Shown here: positions 6,391 to 9,774 of the stretch, piece by piece
Numbering within the stretch: position 1 is the first letter of the stretch
How the letters are laid out: each line of letters begins with the position of its first letter
Notes under the pieces: model-generated
Seen by the model: only the letters and a program-made list of their open reading frames with translations
Told to the model about the DNA's origin: nothing
Databases searched by the model: none
Translations under genes and position numbers: made by a program
Source of the DNA: an uncultured Desulfovibrio sp.
GTDB lineage: Bacteria; Desulfobacterota; Desulfovibrionia; Desulfovibrionales; Desulfovibrionaceae
Reading direction: 5' to 3'
DNA: 9,774 bases
Assembly: GCA_900550745.1 (NCBI GenBank)
Contig: URTO01000048.1
Span: forward strand, 1 to 9,774

Positions 6391-6862
6391 TACGCAGCTT
6401 GCGCCTGAAGACATCCCCGCAGCGGCGGAGGTCATCCGGCAGGCGTTCGCCACCGTCGCCGAGGCTTTTGACCTCACGGAAGAGAACTGCCCCACAAGCG
6501 GAGCCTTCCTGCGGGATGCGGCGCTGGCCGAGGAGCTGGATCGGGGGGCCGTCCTGTACGGCCTGTCCGATGGGGACGGGCTTTCCGGCTGCATGTCCCT
6601 CAAGCGGAAAGACGGGGCGACGTTTTATCTTGAAAAGCTGGCCGTGGCCCCGTGGAGCCGGAACAGGGGATACGGCGGGGCGTTGGTGGCGCACGCCATA
6701 GAGGAAGTGCGGCGGGCCGGAGGTGGGACGATCCGCATCGGGGCCATGTACGAAAACAGGGAATTGGTGCGCTGGTACGAGCGGCATGGCTTTGGCATTA
6801 CAGGAACCCGGAAGTTCGCGCACCTGCCGTTCGTGGTGTGTTTCATGGAACGGCGCGTATGA
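6380..6862 (+). CDS. GNAT-family N-acetyltransferase
   Basis: From ATG 6380 the product has 160 residues, a normal single GNAT domain. It starts MHTITQLAPEDIPAAAEVI, where the GNAT fold itself begins. Beta strand 4 (FYLEKLAVAP) leads into the acetyl-CoA pyrophosphate loop RNRGYGG (94-100). ENRELVRWYERHGF (125-138) is the usual C-terminal helix and turn. The acceptor substrate cannot be told. Two in-frame upstream starts exist: ATG 6290 (190 residues) and ATG 6320 (180 residues). The latter lies in a duplicate of the 6380 start region, and the extra residues are basic and do not look like part of the fold. I chose 6380, but use of 6320 is plausible. Confidence 0.85.
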   Translation: MHTITQLAPEDIPAAAEVIRQAFATVAEAFDLTEENCPTSGAFLRDAALAEELDRGAVLYGLSDGDGLSGCMSLKRKDGATFYLEKLAVAPWSRNRGYGGALVAHAIEEVRRAGGGTIRIGAMYENRELVRWYERHGFGITGTRKFAHLPFVVCFMERRV

Positions 6863-7051
6863 CAGCGTGATTTCGGCAAGCGTTCTCCCGGTTGCCATGC
6901 TGGGGAGTCGGGAATGGCAAGGCGCATGGACGCATGCAGGGGATATTCATCTTTTCGATGGCTTATAAAAAATATTTTAAATTGCATATGGTTGAATCCA
7001 GATTTCATTGAAAGCGTGAATGCCCTGAGTGCGGCGGCCTCTTGAAAAGGC

Positions 7052-7132
7052 ATGTCCGTTCATGAAAAGCGGCAAATCAATAGGGCTGCGAAACTTAGGG
7101 AGATTAAGGGGCGGCATCAGGAGGGGCGTTAG
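7052..7132 (+). CDS. possible small ORF / leader peptide (26 codons)
   Basis: An ATG at 7052 opens a 26-residue basic peptide, MSVHEKRQINRAAKLREIKG plus six residues, ending at TAG 7130-7132. GAAAAGG precedes it but is only 1 nt from the ATG, closer than is ideal. The stop lies 5 nt before a TTG (7138) that opens the exporter frame. I do not recognise the peptide. It could be a translated leader or chance. Confidence 0.2.
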   Translation: MSVHEKRQINRAAKLREIKGRHQEGR

Positions 7133-7162
7133 AAAGATTGTTCAAGCGTTCAATCCGGACGA

Positions 7163-7191
7163 TTGACCCCCTCTCAAAGGGGACGTACAAG
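7163..7191 (+). promoter_or_regulatory. candidate promoter of the exporter-hypE pair
   Basis: TTGACC (7163-7168) and TACAAG (7186-7191) are 17 bp apart. The spacer contains a CCCC...GGGG mini-hairpin. Transcription would start at or next to ATG 7198, giving a leaderless message, which is possible but uncertain. Confidence 0.35.
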
Positions 7192-7197
7192 ATTTTC

Positions 7198-8652
7198 ATG
7201 AGAACTGAACATCCGAATACTTCCTGCGATGTGGAACGTCCCGTCGTCTCCCTGCGAACCGTCATCATCGCTGTGGGGGCCGCCCAATTCATGCTCCCGT
7301 TCATGCTGTCCGGCGCGGGGCCGCTGCTGCCCGCCATCGGGCGGGATCTGCACGCCAGCGCCATGCAGTTGAGCCTCATCAATGCGGCCTATACGTTGTC
7401 GCTGGCGATTTTCCATCTGGTGGCGGGCCGGGTGGGGGACATGATCGGGCGCAAGAGGCTTTTCCTCAGCGGCCTGTCGCTGTTTGTCGTGATGTCGGCC
7501 CTGCTGCCGTTCGTGACGGACATTTGGCTGTTCCTGTGCTGCCGTTTCGTGCAGGCGATGGGCACCGCCATCATGAACACCTGCGCGCTGGCGATCCTGG
7601 TGAGCTGTGCGCCGCCGGAACGGCTCGGCAGGGTGCTCGGGCTCACCTCCATCGGCGTGTACAGCGGCCTGTCGCTCGGCCCCGGCCTGTCCGGCCTCCT
7701 CGGCACGGCCCTCGGCTGGCAGTTCCTCTTTTTCAGCGTGGTCCCCATCGGGATCATCGCGTGGCTGCTCATGTACTGCAACGTCCGCTGCGACTGGAAG
7801 GACGCTCCGGACGATCCTTTCGACTGGAAGGGGAGCCTCTTCTACACGCTCGCCGTCAGCTCGTTGTCCATCGGGGCGATCTGGCTCTTTTCCGGCGCGT
7901 GGGCGGGCGTCCTGTTCGCCTTGGGGGTAGTGTTCCTCGGCCTGTTCCTGTGGGAGGAGCGCCGCTCGCACCACCCCATTCTGGACGTCGCGTTTCTCGT
8001 GAGGAACAAGGCGTTCGCCCTGAGCACGCTGGCCTCCTTCATCAATTATAGTTCCATTTTTGGGGTGACCTTCTATTTTAGCCTGTATCTCCAAGGCGTC
8101 CACGGGCTGTCCTTGCTCGAAACCGGGCTGCTTTTGTCGGCGCAGCCCGCCGTTCAGGTGTTTATTTCGCCGTTCGGCGGGCGCATGGCGGACAGGCACG
8201 GCGCGGACGTCATCGCCACGCTCGGCATCGCGGTGTGCGGCGTCGGCCTGCTGGTGGCATCTTCCCTCGACGGGGCGTCGCCGCTGTGGGTGGTCACGCT
8301 GGTTCAGCTTGTGATAGGTTCGGGCACCGCGCTGTTCGCGTCTCCGAACACCAGCGCAATCATGACCAGCGTGGACGAGGCCCACATGGGGCAGGCATCG
8401 GGGCTGGTGGGGACGGCCCGCACGCTCGGGACGCTGTCGAGCATGGTCATCATTTCCCTGACCATGAACGCCTATCTGGGCGACGAGGCGCTCGGCCCGA
8501 ACAACATCCCGGAATTTTTGGAAGCGATGCACGTCAATTTCGCCCTGTTCGGGATACTCAACCTGCTCGGCATCTTCTGTTCGCTCGGAAGGATGGGCGG
8601 CCGCGTCAGGCGTCTTTCGCATCGGCTGCTCCATCCGTGGAATCATCATTAA
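7198..8652 (+). CDS. DHA2-family (EmrB/QacA-type) MFS exporter
   Basis: The 484-residue inner-membrane protein has about fourteen hydrophobic segments, the number expected of the drug:H+ antiporter-2 family. Motif A between TM2 and TM3 is GRVGDMIGRK (77-86). The antiporter motif C in TM5 is GVYSGLSLGPGLSGLLG (153-169), which marks export rather than uptake. The last third has LVGTARTLGTLSSMVIISL, typical of this family. Substrates are probably hydrophobic drugs or other toxic compounds, but this cannot be read from sequence. Start choice is uncertain. ATG 7198 gives a normal N-terminus but has no well-spaced ribosome site. TTG 7138 adds 20 residues and has AGGAGGGG 11 nt upstream. hypE follows after 12 bp, so the two are probably co-transcribed. 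No adjacent regulator or membrane-fusion partner is present. Confidence 0.92.
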   Translation: MRTEHPNTSCDVERPVVSLRTVIIAVGAAQFMLPFMLSGAGPLLPAIGRDLHASAMQLSLINAAYTLSLAIFHLVAGRVGDMIGRKRLFLSGLSLFVVMSALLPFVTDIWLFLCCRFVQAMGTAIMNTCALAILVSCAPPERLGRVLGLTSIGVYSGLSLGPGLSGLLGTALGWQFLFFSVVPIGIIAWLLMYCNVRCDWKDAPDDPFDWKGSLFYTLAVSSLSIGAIWLFSGAWAGVLFALGVVFLGLFLWEERRSHHPILDVAFLVRNKAFALSTLASFINYSSIFGVTFYFSLYLQGVHGLSLLETGLLLSAQPAVQVFISPFGGRMADRHGADVIATLGIAVCGVGLLVASSLDGASPLWVVTLVQLVIGSGTALFASPNTSAIMTSVDEAHMGQASGLVGTARTLGTLSSMVIISLTMNAYLGDEALGPNNIPEFLEAMHVNFALFGILNLLGIFCSLGRMGGRVRRLSHRLLHPWNHH

Positions 8653-8664
8653 GACAGGTCTGTT

Positions 8665-9681
8665 ATGACAAAAACACTTCTTCTGGATTGCGGCAGCGGC
8701 GGCAGGGCTTCCCAGCGGCTCATCAACGAACTTTTTCTCGAACAGTTCGACAATCCCATACTTCGGACGCTGGACGACGCCGCCAGGCTGGAACTTTCCG
8801 GCCCCATCGCCATGAGTACGGACGGGTATACCGTCACCCCGCTGTTCTTCCCTGGCGGCAACATCGGCACGCTGGCGGTGCATGGCACGGTCAACGACGT
8901 GTCCATGCTCGGCGCGCGGCCCAGATACCTGACCTGCGGCTTCATCCTTGAGGAGGGCCTCGATCTCGATCTGCTGCGCAAGGTGGTGGAAAGCATGGCG
9001 GAGGCGGCCCGCAGCGCCGGGGTGCTCATCGTGTCCGGCGACACCAAGGTCGTGCCGCGCGGGGCCTGTGACAAGCTGTTCATCACTACGGCGGGCGTAG
9101 GCGAAATCCTTGCGGATCCGTCGCCGTCCGGCAGCGGCGCCAAGCCCGGCGACGCCATTCTGGTAAGCGGGGCCGTGGGCGATCACGGGCTTGCCGTGCT
9201 CGGGCAGCGCGACAGCCTTTCGTTCCTGCAGGGCGTCGAGAGCGACAGCGCCGCGCTCAACAAGATGGTGGAGCGCCTGATGCTTGAGGTTGGGGACATC
9301 CATGTGCTGCGCGATCCCACGCGCGGCGGGCTGGCGACCACGCTGAACGAGATCGCCGGGCAGTCCGGGGTGGTTTGTTCCATTGAGGAGGCCTCGATCC
9401 CGATCCACGATGCGGTGCGTTCCGGCTGCGACGTGCTCGGCCTTGATCCCCTGTACCTCGCCAACGAGGGCAAGATGCTGTGTTTTGTGCCGGAAGCCAA
9501 GGCGCAGGCTGCGCTCGACGTGCTCCGCTCCGAGCCGCAGGGCCGCGAGGCCGCCCGCATCGGCACCGTGCTCGAAGCCGCGGCCCCGTCCCGTCCCGGT
9601 CAGGTCGTGCTCCAGACGCCCATCGGAGGCCGCCGCCTGCTGTCCATGCTCGAAGGCGACCAGTTGCCGAGGATTTGTTAG
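8665..9681 (+). CDS. hypE: hydrogenase maturation protein HypE (carbamoyl dehydratase)
   Basis: The 338-residue cytoplasmic protein belongs to the AIRS/PurM-like ATP-binding family. HypE receives a carbamoyl group from HypF on its C-terminal cysteine and dehydrates it with ATP to a thiocyanate, the source of the CN ligands of [NiFe] hydrogenases. Key marks are the N-terminal CGSGGRASQRLI (9-20), STDGYTV (51-57), GTVNDVSMLGARPRYLTCGF (74-93), SGDTKVV (124-130), DPTRGGLATTLNEIAG, and the invariant terminal PRIC with the acceptor Cys338. Length and all motifs fit an active protein. Partner hyp genes are not in the window. It begins 12 bp after the exporter stop with a weak ACAGG site 7 nt upstream, and ends before a long hairpin. 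Confidence 0.96.
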   Translation: MTKTLLLDCGSGGRASQRLINELFLEQFDNPILRTLDDAARLELSGPIAMSTDGYTVTPLFFPGGNIGTLAVHGTVNDVSMLGARPRYLTCGFILEEGLDLDLLRKVVESMAEAARSAGVLIVSGDTKVVPRGACDKLFITTAGVGEILADPSPSGSGAKPGDAILVSGAVGDHGLAVLGQRDSLSFLQGVESDSAALNKMVERLMLEVGDIHVLRDPTRGGLATTLNEIAGQSGVVCSIEEASIPIHDAVRSGCDVLGLDPLYLANEGKMLCFVPEAKAQAALDVLRSEPQGREAARIGTVLEAAAPSRPGQVVLQTPIGGRRLLSMLEGDQLPRIC

Positions 9682-9704
9682 GAAAGTTGGGATGGTGGGA
9701 TGAC

Positions 9705-9759
9705 GTGGGGAGGGGAGAAGGAACTTTTCTGAAGAAAAGCTTCCTTCTCCCCTCCCCAC
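9705..9759 (+). terminator. long hairpin after hypE, terminator or dispersed repeat
   Basis: A perfect 19-bp stem (9705-9723 with 9741-9759) continues into a 6-bp inner stem (cttttc 9724-9729 with gaaaag 9734-9739) capped by TGAA. The only flaw is one unpaired C at 9740. It lies 23 bp past the hypE stop. It is purine-rich on the left arm and pyrimidine-rich on the right, and is followed by more C/T-rich sequence (cccctcccct 9761-9770) rather than a T run. It could end transcripts from either side or be a copy of a dispersed palindromic repeat. Confidence 0.7.
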
Positions 9760-9774
9760 ACCCCTCCCCTCATC

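Larger units (their letters stand above)
6863..7197. other. intergenic region, AT-rich patch, inverted repeat and leader
   Basis: These 335 bp hold no clear gene. A 7-bp inverted repeat (ttgccat 6892-6898 and atggcaa 6914-6920) lies 29 bp past the acetyltransferase stop and has no T run. A sharply AT-rich patch at about 6963-6985 contrasts with the GC-rich surroundings and may hold a promoter or a regulator site. A possible 26-codon frame (7052-7132) and a promoter-like TTGACC / TACAAG pair (7163-7191) precede the exporter gene. Confidence 0.5.

Noticed and set aside
5312..6898. A 528-codon minus-strand open frame opposite the UPF0280 and GNAT genes
   Set aside because: It lies opposite two genes with strong motifs and has no family resemblance of its own.
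7145..7155. Possible operator ATTG...CAAT (7137-7154) before the exporter
   Set aside because: Only the outer four bases are symmetric and the interior shows no dyad, so chance is a sufficient explanation.
7174..9759. An 861-codon minus-strand open frame opposite the exporter and hypE
   Set aside because: It is antisense to two unmistakable genes, spans their intergenic gap and the terminal hairpin, and shows His/Gln/Arg-rich low-complexity sequence without domains.
1..9774. Mobile elements, CRISPR arrays, tRNA/rRNA genes, riboswitches
   Set aside because: I found no transposase or integrase motifs, no regularly spaced repeats, no tRNA-like cloverleaf or rRNA sequence, and no recognisable riboswitch core.

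Overview
The window is about 9.8 kb of GC-rich bacterial DNA with strongly G/C-biased third codon positions. That bias also produces very long spurious open frames opposite the real genes. Gene content suggests an anaerobic delta-proteobacterial sulfate reducer of the Desulfovibrionaceae type. The pointers are a hydrogenase maturation gene (hypE), an iron-sulfur flavoprotein-like gene, a DUF4198 nickel/cobalt-type periplasmic protein, a Tim44-domain membrane protein, and argF beside a UPF0280 gene. The taxonomic call is an inference from gene families, not from a marker gene.

Left part (1-4311), all on the minus strand. Reading in the direction of transcription, a candidate sigma-70-type promoter (TTGACA, 17 bp, AATGGT) precedes four tightly packed genes: an Isf-like flavoprotein (4165-3536), a ComF-family phosphoribosyltransferase (3543-2698, overlapping by 8 bp), a secreted DUF4198 protein (2673-1786) and a CatA-type chloramphenicol acetyltransferase (1782-1117). 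A rho-independent terminator follows at 1052-1098. Beyond it lies a secreted/membrane Tim44-domain protein (970-1) that runs off the window edge and loses resemblance to its family just after the EIWHFVR motif.

Middle part (4312-6862). argF (ornithine carbamoyltransferase, minus) and a UPF0280 gene (plus) are divergently transcribed from a 121-bp gap. Next on the plus strand is a GNAT acetyltransferase whose start region is duplicated in frame, with a 60-bp period.

Right part (6863-9774). A 335-bp intergenic region contains an AT-rich patch, an inverted repeat and a possible 26-codon reading frame. It leads into a 14-TM-type DHA2 major-facilitator exporter, followed 12 bp later by hypE. The window ends in a very long, nearly perfect hairpin after hypE.

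The genes are a mix of core metabolism (argF, hypE), conserved uncharacterised proteins, and genes plausibly tied to xenobiotic handling (cat, the DHA2 exporter, perhaps the GNAT). I see no phage, transposase, CRISPR array, tRNA or rRNA, and no convincing novel multi-gene system. The best leads are the composition of the isf-comF-DUF4198-cat operon, the duplicated GNAT start, the abnormal Tim44 C-terminus and the terminal hairpin.
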